Positions 25,900-34,951 are shown, numbered from the stretch's first letter. The stretch: DNA of 40,826 bases from Sulfurimonas sp. SAG-AH-194-I05 (GCF_029215955.1 NZ_JAEMVA010000014.1:1-40826), one strand, 5' to 3'. Numbers and translations are program-made. The notes: generated from the sequence alone by a model not told the origin.

Positions 25900-27134
25900 A
25901 AAAAAAGATAATTGATTCTTATAAGATTATTCGAAGCATCGATAAAGGTGGTTTCGCTCAGGTATATTTAGTGACTGATGTAAAAAAAGAATATGCTTTA
26001 AAACTTATAAATAGCCCAAGGTACATAAATAGAATTAGGCAAGAAGCTAAAGCATTATATGTATTAAATGAATATCCTAACGGACTTCATTTTTTCAAAG
26101 AAAAAAAATTAGGTGAAGAGTATTACTTTTTATTTGAATATGCCGAGGGTGGTAATTTAAAAAAGCATATAGATACTTATGGAGTATTGAGTGAGAATGA
26201 AACACTTGTTTTTTTAAGTAAAATTATAGATATTTTGAAGTTTGCAAAATCAAAAGGTCTTTTACACTTAGATATTAAACCAGCAAATATTTTACTCCAT
26301 GATGGAAGTTATTGGCTTGCTGACTGGGGACTTGCAGAATTCAAAGAAGAAGTTGATACTTTATATATAAAAGGGAATCCTATATTCTTAGCCCCTGAGA
26401 CATATAAGGGAAAGAGAACCTTTGCATCAGAAGTTTATGCTTTAGGATGTACCCTTTATTTTGTTATTACAGGACGTAACCCATTTGACTTACGTAACAG
26501 CATGGAATTAGAATTGAAAATGTTTTTACATACATACTGTGAAGTAGAAACTATTGGTATTGAGTCAAACAAAATAGTTTATTTACTACAAAGAATGTTA
26601 GATAAAAATCCTCAAAACAGAGCTACTATTAAAGAACTTGAAGAAATTATAAATAATGATGAAGTAATCAAGGTTCAGCGTAAAGAAAATAACTACCCTC
26701 AAAATATTGCCAAAATAGATGTATATGAACGCATGGCAAAAGACGGTATTGGCTATGCCCAAAATGCTCTTGGTTCACTGTATGCTAAAGGAGAAGAAGT
26801 TAGCCAAGATATTGAAAAAGCATTAGAACTTTTTAATGCATCAGCAAATAATTCTTTAGCATGTGGAGAATGCAGTTTGGGGAGATTTTACCGTAATCCA
26901 AAAGCTAAAATTAAAGATTATGAGAAGGCTTTTTTCTATTTAGAACGTGCATCGATAAAGGGATACAACAATGCACAGTATTTTCTTGGGCTTATGTATG
27001 AAGAAGGTATGTATGTAGCCTCAAGTAAAGAGAAAAGTCTTTTTTGGTATATTGAGTCAGCAAAAAATGGTTCTAGAAAGGCATATTCAAAATTAAAAAC
27101 TTATAATTACGTATTGCAAAATGAAGAAGTATAA
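25896..27134 (+). CDS. Ser/Thr protein kinase with C-terminal Sel1 repeats
   Basis: 412 residues. The kinase domain (about 8-265) shows a glycine-rich loop DKGGFAQVY (16-24), ATP-anchoring K36, catalytic loop HLDIKPAN (H124 to N131, with Leu replacing the Arg of HRD), metal-binding DWG (D143) and APE near TYKGKR. The catalytic Asp (D126) is kept, so activity is plausible. About three Sel1-type repeats (about 280-400; AQNALGSLYAKG, LGRFYRN, AQYFLGLMYEEGM) follow. There is no transmembrane helix, so it should be cytosolic. The start ATG overlaps the preceding stop (ATGA). Position suggests it regulates the pathway or modifies a cluster protein; the target is not identifiable. Confidence 0.88.
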   Translation: MKKKIIDSYKIIRSIDKGGFAQVYLVTDVKKEYALKLINSPRYINRIRQEAKALYVLNEYPNGLHFFKEKKLGEEYYFLFEYAEGGNLKKHIDTYGVLSENETLVFLSKIIDILKFAKSKGLLHLDIKPANILLHDGSYWLADWGLAEFKEEVDTLYIKGNPIFLAPETYKGKRTFASEVYALGCTLYFVITGRNPFDLRNSMELELKMFLHTYCEVETIGIESNKIVYLLQRMLDKNPQNRATIKELEEIINNDEVIKVQRKENNYPQNIAKIDVYERMAKDGIGYAQNALGSLYAKGEEVSQDIEKALELFNASANNSLACGECSLGRFYRNPKAKIKDYEKAFFYLERASIKGYNNAQYFLGLMYEEGMYVASSKEKSLFWYIESAKNGSRKAYSKLKTYNYVLQNEEV

Positions 27135-27137
27135 GAG

Positions 27138-28106
27138 ATGAGAATTTTTATTATATTTTTACTTCTTTTCACGACCCTTTATTCTAGTTCAAAGAGAGAG
27201 AAAGAGAACCTTAGCTATATGTACAAGATAGATGAATTTCGTATTTTTTATGATAAAAAAGGAAAAAATAAACTTTTAAAAAAAAATAAAGATGATTGTA
27301 ATAATAATAATATTCCTGACTATATTGAAAATATAGGTTTAAAGTTACAAGTAACATCAAAAATACTACAAGAAAGTTTCCATTTTATTTCTCCCTTGCA
27401 AAGCAATCGCTATAAAAATAAAGTCAAATATATTGATGTACATGTGCTAAATATGAAAAATAATGGAAGTGGGGGAGATGGAATAATTTATTATAAATAT
27501 AAGGCTCTTTTAAAAAATGAAAGTGCTTCTTTAAGTATAAAACTCTCAAGAAACCTACGAGCAAAAACACAAACTCCTCCTCATGAGCTTTTTCATTTGT
27601 ATCAAAATGGTTATACAATGTTTAAGAACAGGTGGTATACAGAAGGTACAGCAAGGTGGAGTGAATATATTTTAAAAAAGGGAACAGGTTCTCGAAAAAA
27701 ACTTCCATCAACTCAAAATGAGTTAGAAAGAGTACTAAATAAAACCTATGATACGAAGTACATGTGGAGAAGATTAGCATATTTATTAGATAAAAATAAT
27801 GGAAAATTTCTTTATCCTAAAGGTATTGATTATAAAATAAAAGGCTATGCTCAAGTAATAGAGGATAATCGAATATATGGATATGATTTTATGAGAATAT
27901 TCTTAGAGAATTTAAGTAAGATGGATAAAATTGCATCACATGACTATGGAATACCTATATATGATTGGCCTGAAGAGTTACAAAAATCTTCTCAAAATAA
28001 TAAATACATTTTAAAAGCACTTACTCAAAGCATAAGACAAATGAATAAAACCGCTAATAAAGAGCTCCTTTTATTTTTGGGCACTGTTGATAGGTATATA
28101 AAATGA
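27138..28106 (+). CDS. Putative secreted zinc peptidase, short paralogue
   Basis: 322 residues with a signal peptide (about 1-17). It aligns along its full length with the first 320 residues of the protein at 15527: both have NNNNIPDxIENIG, RYKNxVKYIDVH, HELFH (here 149-153), TEG (E169) and TARWSEY. It lacks the beta-rich C-terminal half. The HELFH...E arrangement fits a gluzincin-type zinc site, and the N-terminal pattern resembles MXAN_6640-like putative metallopeptidases. It starts three bases after the kinase stop and overlaps the second Mur-ligase gene by four bases, reproducing the peptidase/Mur-ligase order at the other end of the cluster. Proteolytic activity is inferred only. Confidence 0.75.
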   Translation: MRIFIIFLLLFTTLYSSSKREKENLSYMYKIDEFRIFYDKKGKNKLLKKNKDDCNNNNIPDYIENIGLKLQVTSKILQESFHFISPLQSNRYKNKVKYIDVHVLNMKNNGSGGDGIIYYKYKALLKNESASLSIKLSRNLRAKTQTPPHELFHLYQNGYTMFKNRWYTEGTARWSEYILKKGTGSRKKLPSTQNELERVLNKTYDTKYMWRRLAYLLDKNNGKFLYPKGIDYKIKGYAQVIEDNRIYGYDFMRIFLENLSKMDKIASHDYGIPIYDWPEELQKSSQNNKYILKALTQSIRQMNKTANKELLLFLGTVDRYIK

Positions 28107-29551
28107 ACCTAAAAAGAACAAGTTTTTTAACGCTAGATGACTTAGCTAGAATTACGGGTGGATACTGGATAAATAAAAAAAATGAGATGTTATTTTGTGA
28201 GGTGACTCATGTTTATGAGTATTTGAAAGAAAATGATTTGTTTGTTATTTATGATGCTAGTTGGTACGATAGAGATAGAACAAACATACATCAGATAGCA
28301 AGAGCGATTAAAAAAGATATAACTGGAATTATCATAAAAGAGGGTACTCAAAAAGACATAAGTATTCCTGCTCTTGTTGTTGAAGATACTTTTTTCGCTT
28401 TAAAAGAAATTGCCTTGGCTAACGCCGAGTTGTCTTCTTCAAAAAGGCTTATTGTTACAGGGAGTTTTGGAAAAACTGCTTTTAAGGGTCAGTTATACCA
28501 TGTGTTAAAAAAACAGTTTGTTACCTATGCTCGATTAAGTAGTGCAAATAGAGTGGTACCAATGTATTGTAATTTAGCATCCTTGAAAAAAGAAGATGAA
28601 ATTCTTATAATAGAACAACCTATTGCAAAAAAAAACAAACCATCGGTAAGAGCAAAGTTTGTAAAACCAAATATTTTAGTGATAACTTCTATTGGACATG
28701 AACACATAGAAGGGTATGGAACAATAAAAAATATTGTTAAGAAAAAAATATCTATGGCAAAGGCACTTAAAAAAGGGAGTAAGATTATTATTCCAAAAGA
28801 GGACGCGTTCTATTCTCTTATTCAAGATGAATTGAAAAAATATAAAGACATAGAAGTATGTACTTTTGGAAGCACCAAAGAATGTAATGCTTATATTATT
28901 AAAAGTGAATATAAAAACTTTAACTGGTATATTACTGCTAGTATTGAAAATGTAGAAGTGTCTTATATATTACCTTTTCCTGAAGTATATGCTCCGTTAG
29001 CTTCTTTATCTGTTCTTTTGAGTGCGTATTATTTAGGGGCTGATATTGTTGAATCCTCTAAAGAGTATTGTAATGCGAGTAATTTTCCAACAAGTGGTAA
29101 GTTTTATAAAATTAAATATAATGAAAAAACATTTTATTTATATGATCAAAGTAAACGTGGAGGGATTGAAGGTTATTTAGCTTTTTTTAGAACTTTAAAT
29201 TATATAAACCCTGAATATAACGGAAAAAAGATAGTACTAACGTCTGAATTTGTAGATTATAAAGATGGGGAAATGAAATATATTAATATTTCAGAATTTA
29301 GGAAAGTAATTAAGAATGCAAATATCGATATACTTTATACAGTGGAAAATTTTCAGATGCACGAAAGTGTACTTGAGTCTAGTAATCTTACTCACAAATA
29401 TATTGAAAATTTAGATGCATTTCAAGAAGAATTACTCAATAGTATTGAAGAGAATGATTTACTTTGTGTAAAAGGTATTTATGAAAGTAATTTACCTGAT
29501 TTTATAGACTATCTTAAATCAGTAGATGAATTTTTTTTAGAAGAATTATAA
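28103..29551 (+). CDS. Mur ligase-like protein without Fic domain
   Basis: 482 residues: an N-terminal MurE/MurF-like substrate domain (about 1-110), P-loop TGSFGKTAFK (119-128, with K124), ITSIGHEH (starting at 194) and YDQSKR (347-352). It parallels the Mur-ligase half of the protein at 17644, sharing the unusual YDQSxR motif and adjacent PxxxKFYKI-like strand. No Fic domain or signal peptide is present, so it should be cytosolic. Mur ligases join an amino acid or peptide to a carboxylate using ATP. The real substrate is unknown; the canonical murC-F genes of this organism must lie elsewhere. It is the last gene of the packed cluster and overlaps the peptidase gene by four bases. Confidence 0.82.
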   Translation: MNLKRTSFLTLDDLARITGGYWINKKNEMLFCEVTHVYEYLKENDLFVIYDASWYDRDRTNIHQIARAIKKDITGIIIKEGTQKDISIPALVVEDTFFALKEIALANAELSSSKRLIVTGSFGKTAFKGQLYHVLKKQFVTYARLSSANRVVPMYCNLASLKKEDEILIIEQPIAKKNKPSVRAKFVKPNILVITSIGHEHIEGYGTIKNIVKKKISMAKALKKGSKIIIPKEDAFYSLIQDELKKYKDIEVCTFGSTKECNAYIIKSEYKNFNWYITASIENVEVSYILPFPEVYAPLASLSVLLSAYYLGADIVESSKEYCNASNFPTSGKFYKIKYNEKTFYLYDQSKRGGIEGYLAFFRTLNYINPEYNGKKIVLTSEFVDYKDGEMKYINISEFRKVIKNANIDILYTVENFQMHESVLESSNLTHKYIENLDAFQEELLNSIEENDLLCVKGIYESNLPDFIDYLKSVDEFFLEEL

Positions 29552-29591
29552 GTAGGAGAGCATTAGAAAGTTTAAAGAATAAAATTACAAA

Positions 29592-29619
29592 TTGACATAT
29601 TTTTTAAGAATGTTAAATA
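29592..29619 (+). promoter_or_regulatory. Promoter of the small HTH gene (TTGACA - 16 bp - TAAATA)
   Basis: A perfect -35 TTGACA at 29592-29597 and a TG-extended -10 TAAATA at 29614-29619. This is one of the few full sigma-70 promoters in the window. It serves the small gene at 29652. Confidence 0.6.
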
Positions 29620-29651
29620 TTTAAGTTATCTTGTCATTCTTAGGAGTAACT

Positions 29652-29864
29652 ATGAAAGATTTTCATTCTATAGTAAAAACATTAAAAATCTATTTAGCAA
29701 AAGATAAAAATGAAAAAATATATGATAAAGAAGTTGCACTTTCACTTGGAATATCACAAATGAATTTTGCTACTTTAAAAAAGAGAAATTCGACACCTTA
29801 TGTGAATATAATTGAGTTCTGTCACGAAGAAGAACTCTGTTGCAGTGAAATATTTTTTGACTAA
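29652..29864 (+). CDS. Small helix-turn-helix protein (CI/repressor-like)
   Basis: About 70 residues from ATG 29652, chosen over the TTG at 29631 because AGGAG (29642-29646) is five bases upstream of the ATG. The segment KEVALSLGISQMNFATLKKRNSTPYVNIIEFC has the helix-turn-helix pattern of phage CI/Bac-type repressor N-termini, with no dimerisation or peptidase domain. It has its own promoter and lies directly after the ten-gene cluster; its stop overlaps the convergent dnaX stop by four bases. It may be an independent small regulator or a controller of the cluster; targets are not known. Confidence 0.72.
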   Translation: MKDFHSIVKTLKIYLAKDKNEKIYDKEVALSLGISQMNFATLKKRNSTPYVNIIEFCHEEELCCSEIFFD

Positions 29865-31579
29865 ATCTTATTTTGAATAGTTCTTTTTGTAGCTTCAAAA
29901 AGTTCTGTTGCGCGTTGTACAATAGGGTCATTTAATATATCTGCACCATCTATTTCTTTCACAGGTGTTGTCTCTCCACCACATGAAGTAACACAGCTAT
30001 TGCTTCCACCTACTTCTGCTTCTTCTATCATAGAAGAGGCTTGAGCATCTTCTTGTGTTTTTTTAGGTTCAGGTATAACAGTTGGCTTTATTTCTTTGGA
30101 GCAGGCTAAACCCTTTATTTTTGTTTCAAAACCATAAATTTCTCGAACAAGTTGTTTTATAGCTGAGTAACCGTACTTTAGAGCTTTTTTACCTTCTTCG
30201 TCAGCACAACTTTCCCAAGTCAATATACTGTTTTCAAACGATACAAAATTGACAGAAGTTTCAAAGACTTCACCTAATTCATAACTTCTGTCTTTTATTT
30301 TAGCTACTAGTTCTAAAAATTTTTTATTTTCAGGTTTTACTTCTGGCTGAGGTTTTATCTCCTGTGTTGCTGTTGTAATTTGTATTTTTGGAGTTACGGT
30401 AACTTCTTCTTTTCCTGAAGTATTTGAATTTTCAATAATGCCAGGAGTTTCTACTTGTATTTCTGTTTGTGGTATTTCACTTTCATGTGTCATTTTAATA
30501 GTAGGTCTGCTTATCTCTTTTTGAAGCGACTCTATCATTTGGTCTATTTCTTTAATTCGAAGTGCTTCCATCATTTTGAAAAATATCATAGAAAGTACAA
30601 AAGAACCATCGGCATTAATACTAAAGAGGTATTTAGAATCGCTAAGAATTCGAAAGAATCTATCGATAACGAGAGTAGAAAAAAGAGCATCTTGATTATA
30701 CATTTTTTCTTTTAAGTACGCTATGAGTTCATCAACTACCATTTCGGCTTCATAATCTTCTAATGCTTTTGTATGTTCTATCACAGCGTTATAATCTTTA
30801 GAAAATACAGAAGTAAAAATATCAGCTATAAATTTAGGGTCAACGAGACCTAACATATCGGTAACTGTTACAACATCCACATGACTTTTTGAAAATATAA
30901 TGGCTTGGTCGAGTAGGGTAAGGGTGTCTCGCAAACTCCCACTCCCACTACGTGCTAAAATTTCTAAAGCATCCACTTCATAAGAAACATTTTCAAGCGT
31001 TAAAATGTGGATTAAGTGATCTATAATCTTTTTTGTAGCAATAGACTTGAATCTAAAGTGTTGCGTTCTACTTAAAATCGTTGCAGGGAGTTTTAAAGGA
31101 TCTGTAGTTGCTAAAATGAATTTGACATATGCAGGTGGTTCTTCAAGTGTTTTTAAAAGAGCATTAAAAGCAGGAGCTGTCAGCATGTGGACTTCATCGA
31201 TTATAAATATTTTAAAGCGTGCAACCGCTGGTTTGTACTTTGTCTGTTCTACTAAATCACGAATATCGTCGATTCCACGGTTCGAAGCACCATCCATTTC
31301 TATAATATCCATGTGACGATTTTCTAATGCCATAGTACAGTTTGAACATACTCCACATGGGTTATGCTTCATACCCTCTTCACAAATAAGGGCCTTTGCA
31401 AATATACGAGCAGTTGAAGTTTTTCCACTTCCTCTGAGTCCTGAAAAAAGGTAGGCATGTGAGAGTCTATTTGAATCAAGTGAAAGAGAAAGTGTTTGGG
31501 CTATAGTTTCTTGACCTATAAGCTCATCAAAGTTTGAAGGACGGTATTTTCTTGCTAATACTTCTGAAGACTCTTTCAC
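29861..31579 (-). CDS. dnaX: DNA polymerase III subunit gamma/tau
   Basis: 572 residues, cytosolic clamp-loader ATPase of the replisome. The N-terminal AAA+ region has RKYRPSNFDELIGQETIAQT, Walker A GLRGSGKTSTA, a Zn-binding CGVCSNC segment, Walker B IIDEVHML and sensor SRTQHFRFK. The C-terminal part is variable, as is usual for tau. The start is GTG at 31579, supported by GGAG seven bases upstream (31587-31590); the overlapping ATG at 31581 hits a stop immediately. It ends in a four-base convergent overlap with the small HTH gene. murI lies 24 bases upstream on the same strand. Confidence 0.96.
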   Translation of the reverse strand: MKESSEVLARKYRPSNFDELIGQETIAQTLSLSLDSNRLSHAYLFSGLRGSGKTSTARIFAKALICEEGMKHNPCGVCSNCTMALENRHMDIIEMDGASNRGIDDIRDLVEQTKYKPAVARFKIFIIDEVHMLTAPAFNALLKTLEEPPAYVKFILATTDPLKLPATILSRTQHFRFKSIATKKIIDHLIHILTLENVSYEVDALEILARSGSGSLRDTLTLLDQAIIFSKSHVDVVTVTDMLGLVDPKFIADIFTSVFSKDYNAVIEHTKALEDYEAEMVVDELIAYLKEKMYNQDALFSTLVIDRFFRILSDSKYLFSINADGSFVLSMIFFKMMEALRIKEIDQMIESLQKEISRPTIKMTHESEIPQTEIQVETPGIIENSNTSGKEEVTVTPKIQITTATQEIKPQPEVKPENKKFLELVAKIKDRSYELGEVFETSVNFVSFENSILTWESCADEEGKKALKYGYSAIKQLVREIYGFETKIKGLACSKEIKPTVIPEPKKTQEDAQASSMIEEAEVGGSNSCVTSCGGETTPVKEIDGADILNDPIVQRATELFEATKRTIQNKI

Positions 31580-31603
31580 ATGTAACTCCGTTTTATTTAA
31601 ATT

Positions 31604-32350
31604 TTATGACTCTTTGAGCCACTTTTTAGCGATTAATTTTAAAGCATCAGGATTCTCAGATGCAAAAAATTTCATTTGTGGATTTTTAAACCTTTTTTTA
31701 AAGGTAAATTCTTTTTCAAGGTACTCTACAATAGCATCGCCAGAATGAATAAGTTTTGTACTTGTTTTAAAGTATTGCGAAAGTGCATCAGAGATGAGGG
31801 GGAAATGTGTACAACCAAGAATGATGGCATCTGGTGGGGTACTATCTTTAAAGTAGTATTTAAATGTTTCTTCTAAAATAGGACCACTGTAAATTTCTTC
31901 CTCAACAAGGGGTACAAAAAGACCAGTTGCTTTTGCTTGAAGATTTGTAAAGCCTAGGTGTGCTAAACCATGTTCATACGCTTTGGAGTGAATAGTAGCC
32001 TTTGTTCCAAGAATTAAAATATTAGAATCTTTCTTTTTAAGAGAGTTTCCACATGCTAAGACACCTGCTTCGACAACACCGTAGACAGGGCATGTGGCAA
32101 TTTCTCTCATTTCAGCAAGAGCATAAGCACTTACTGTATTACAAGCGACAATAATGAAGTCAAGTTCAAAGTTTTTGAAAAATTCTACAGTTTCAAGAGC
32201 GTAGCGAATGATGGTATTTTTATCTTTTATACCATAAGGTACACGGGCTGTGTCTCCATAGTAAATTATCTCTTGGAAAAGCTGGTGGGCAAGCAAGGAC
32301 TTAACAACACTAAGCCCTCCAATTCCTGAGTCATATACACCAACTTTCAT
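31604..32350 (-). CDS. murI: Glutamate racemase
   Basis: 248 residues, the normal size. It converts L- to D-glutamate for peptidoglycan in the cytosol. Motifs seen: GVYDSGIGGLSV (with the substrate Asp-Ser), YYGDTARVPYG, ACNT with the first catalytic Cys, and LGCTHFP with the second. It lies 7 bases after the rho stop, so rho and murI are probably co-transcribed, with dnaX just downstream. No strong RBS is seen, consistent with coupled translation. Confidence 0.96.
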   Translation of the reverse strand: MKVGVYDSGIGGLSVVKSLLAHQLFQEIIYYGDTARVPYGIKDKNTIIRYALETVEFFKNFELDFIIVACNTVSAYALAEMREIATCPVYGVVEAGVLACGNSLKKKDSNILILGTKATIHSKAYEHGLAHLGFTNLQAKATGLFVPLVEEEIYSGPILEETFKYYFKDSTPPDAIILGCTHFPLISDALSQYFKTSTKLIHSGDAIVEYLEKEFTFKKRFKNPQMKFFASENPDALKLIAKKWLKES

Positions 32351-32357
32351 TTTAAAT

Positions 32358-33707
32358 TTATGAATCCGTATTCATACTTTCAAGGAACTCTGCATTTGTA
32401 GCATTTTTCCCCATAGTATTGTAGATAAACTGAAGTGCTTTAATTTCATTGTCTTGCTTATGGAGCATTTGACGTAAAATAAATACTTTTTGTAAGTTTT
32501 CTTTCCCGATAAGAAGCTCATCTTTTCGTGTTCCTGATTTTAAAATATCAATAGCAGGGAAAATTCTTCTCTCTGCAATTTTACGGTCAAGGACAACTTC
32601 CATATTACCAGTACCTTTGAACTCTTCAAAAATAACTTCATCCATTCTACTACCAGTGTCTACAAGTGCCGTAGCAATGATAGTTAAACTTCCACCGTTT
32701 TCAATGTTTCTAGCAGCACCAAAGAAACGTTTTGGACGGTGAAGAGCATTCGCATCAACACCACCAGAAAGAACTTTACCACTTGAAGGGGTTACGGTAT
32801 TGTACGCACGAGCAAGACGAGTAATAGAATCAAGAAGAATAACTACATCTTTTCCAATTTCAACACGACGTTTTGCTTTTTCGATTACCATTTCGGCTAC
32901 TTTTACATGATTTTTTGCAGGCATATCAAAAGTTGAACTGTATACTTCACCTTTTACACTACGTTCCATATCTGTAACTTCTTCAGGTCTTTCATCAACA
33001 AGTAAAACCATTAAATCAACTTCAGGATGATTTTTTGAAATACCATGTGCAATCTCTTTTAAAAGTTCTGTTTTACCACTACGAGGAGGTGCAACAATAA
33101 GACCACGTTGTCCTTTTCCTATGGGTGAAAAAAGGTCAAGCATACGACCAGTTAAGCCTTTTTCACGGTACTCTAACGTAAATTGCTCTAAAGGGTATAA
33201 AGGTGTAAGGTTTTCAAAAAGAGGTCTTTTTTTACTTTCTTCAGGAGGAAGGCTGTTTACAGCCTCTATTTTAATAAGCGCATAATAGCGTTCTTGGTCT
33301 TTTGGAGGACGAACCTGACCAGTTACTACGTCTCCATTTCTTAATGCGAATCTTTTAATTTGTGTGTTTGATACGTAGGCATCATTAATACTTTCGTTAA
33401 ATGATTTATCAATAGAACGAATAAAACCATAACCATCTTGCATAATTTCTAAGATACCGCTAAAAAGAATAAAACCACCCTGAGCAGTTTGTGCCTTTAG
33501 TATTTCAAAAATAATATCTTGACGTTTCATTTCATTTGGATGTTCTACCTTAAGCTCTACAGCCATAGCAACTAAAACTTCAATGTTTTGTACACGAAGT
33601 TCATCGATAGTAGCACCTTTTACGGGTGTATGAGAACGAGATTTATTGTTGTTTTTGTTTTGAGGCTTTGTGTTCTTGCGGGGTTGTTGTGAATTGTTTT
33701 CACTCAT
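32358..33707 (-). CDS. rho: Transcription termination factor Rho
   Basis: 449 residues. A Gln/Asn/Lys-rich N-terminus (about 1-35) is followed by a Rho N-terminal domain, the RNA-binding cold-shock-like domain ([19 protein letters not shown]) and the RecA-like ATPase with P-loop [11 protein letters not shown] and Walker [12 protein letters not shown]. Lengths and order are as in other Rho proteins. AAGG is seen upstream of its ATG. The hexameric helicase ends transcription of many genes; here it heads a rho-murI-dnaX set. Confidence 0.97.
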   Translation of the reverse strand: MSENNSQQPRKNTKPQNKNNNKSRSHTPVKGATIDELRVQNIEVLVAMAVELKVEHPNEMKRQDIIFEILKAQTAQGGFILFSGILEIMQDGYGFIRSIDKSFNESINDAYVSNTQIKRFALRNGDVVTGQVRPPKDQERYYALIKIEAVNSLPPEESKKRPLFENLTPLYPLEQFTLEYREKGLTGRMLDLFSPIGKGQRGLIVAPPRSGKTELLKEIAHGISKNHPEVDLMVLLVDERPEEVTDMERSVKGEVYSSTFDMPAKNHVKVAEMVIEKAKRRVEIGKDVVILLDSITRLARAYNTVTPSSGKVLSGGVDANALHRPKRFFGAARNIENGGSLTIIATALVDTGSRMDEVIFEEFKGTGNMEVVLDRKIAERRIFPAIDILKSGTRKDELLIGKENLQKVFILRQMLHKQDNEIKALQFIYNTMGKNATNAEFLESMNTDS

Positions 33708-33818
33708 AAAGTAAGTACCTTAGTTTTTTTGATTTTGCTTATGAAGAAGATTTCATAATGTGTATTAACATTTATTTGTTGTATGCAATTTTACACAAAT
33801 TGCTACTTTTAGTCAAGT

Positions 33819-34886
33819 TTACTTCGTGTCGAGGTTCCGAATCGTATCAATAACAGCATTAATACTCATTTTTGCCTCGTCTAAAGTATTTTGTGTTTTT
33901 TCAGCAAGTTTTCTTACTTCATCTGCTACAACAGCGAATCCACGACCATGTTCACCTGCCCGGGCTGCTTCTATTGCTGCATTAAGGGCGAGTAAATTTG
34001 TTTGGTAGGCTATAGAAGAAATAGTATCAAGAACGTTAAATATACCCTGACTTTGTTGTTGAATAATTCCTAAATCTTTGTTGAACTCTTGGCATTTACT
34101 TGCATTTTCATGAAGTACGTGTGCGTTTTCTTTACAACGTACTGAAAGTTCTTCTATCTGTATTTCTTTTTCTTTTAACAATTCTTTTACTGTATGGTGT
34201 TGTATCTGTGATTGGGCGAGGGTGTTTTTTAGGGTGCTTTGCTTGGCTTTGTATTCTTCATATTTGAGGGTAGTATTTTTTATAGCGTATTGTGATTCTT
34301 TGTTTTTTACATCTATCTGTGTTTTTAAATCTAGAATTTGTACTTCTAAAGAGCTCTTTATTTCATTGCATACTTCTTCGTCTTTTTTTTGTAAAATGCT
34401 ATCTTGGAATTGTTTTTTTGTAAAATTTGATTTTAAAATATAAAAAGAAAGAGAAGCGCCAAGAAATAAACATGCTAAAGCGAGTGCAACAAAGAGAAGG
34501 TAGTTATTGTTTGATGGTACTTTTTTTGATTTTTTTTGATTTTCAATTAAAGCAAGACCATATTCTGTCATAGTTTTGTATTCTAAACGAATTTTTTCAA
34601 TTTCATTCGCTTTTAAAGATTGGTTGGATTCGTGAATCTTTGAAAGGTTTTTGTAAAAGCTATTTTCTAAATCGCTGACAGTATTTATTTTCGTTGTATC
34701 TGTACTAAGTGCTGTAACAAAAGCATCATGAGTACGAAGCGTTAAATAATATAAAGAAAGTTTTTTTTCTACAGAAATCTTCATTGCTACTTTGTCTATA
34801 GTATTCATTAATGTAATGTGACTACTTTCAAAATGCGATGCAAACAGTGTAAAAGAAAAGTAAATGAATAATAATAATTTTTTCAT
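33819..34886 (-). CDS. Short methyl-accepting-chemotaxis-like protein, truncated after signalling tip
   Basis: About 355 residues from the M at 34886; that start is preferred over 34901 because it begins [10 protein letters not shown], a signal/anchor sequence. A periplasmic region (about 17-130), a second membrane helix (about 132-155), a long coiled coil and the highly conserved hairpin tip ([20 protein letters not shown]) are present. The chain then ends about 45 residues beyond the tip. A normal MCP would have a descending helix of over 100 residues, so the four-helix bundle would be incomplete. It has no HAMP domain. It may be a decayed receptor or a dedicated partner of a full MCP. It is divergent from the gene at 34984. 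Confidence 0.7.
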   Translation of the reverse strand: MKKLLLFIYFSFTLFASHFESSHITLMNTIDKVAMKISVEKKLSLYYLTLRTHDAFVTALSTDTTKINTVSDLENSFYKNLSKIHESNQSLKANEIEKIRLEYKTMTEYGLALIENQKKSKKVPSNNNYLLFVALALACLFLGASLSFYILKSNFTKKQFQDSILQKKDEEVCNEIKSSLEVQILDLKTQIDVKNKESQYAIKNTTLKYEEYKAKQSTLKNTLAQSQIQHHTVKELLKEKEIQIEELSVRCKENAHVLHENASKCQEFNKDLGIIQQQSQGIFNVLDTISSIAYQTNLLALNAAIEAARAGEHGRGFAVVADEVRKLAEKTQNTLDEAKMSINAVIDTIRNLDTK

Positions 34887-34936
34887 ACAAAATATAAGCA
34901 TAATCTATACCAAAAATGTATATTTTAAAGTACTCT

Positions 34937-34951
34937 TATGCTTAATGCATA
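34937..34951 (+). repeat. Inverted repeat TATGC-N5-GCATA beside a -10 element
   Basis: A perfect 5-base inverted repeat that ends where the TATAAT (34952-34957) of the next gene begins, in a divergent intergenic gap. It is a possible operator; this is low certainty because such short repeats arise by chance in AT-rich DNA. Confidence 0.3.

Noticed and set aside
29631..29651. TTG start giving a 77-residue form of the small HTH protein
   Set aside because: The AGGAG site lies inside this extension, positioned for the ATG at 29652.
30058..30064. Seven-A slippery run in dnaX as a programmed frameshift for a gamma product
   Set aside because: It lies near codon 505 of 572, too late to produce a gamma-like truncated subunit; no flanking hairpin was recognised.
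31579..31581. ATG overlapping the dnaX start
   Set aside because: In that frame the next codon is a stop; the GTG at 31579 with GGAG upstream is used instead.
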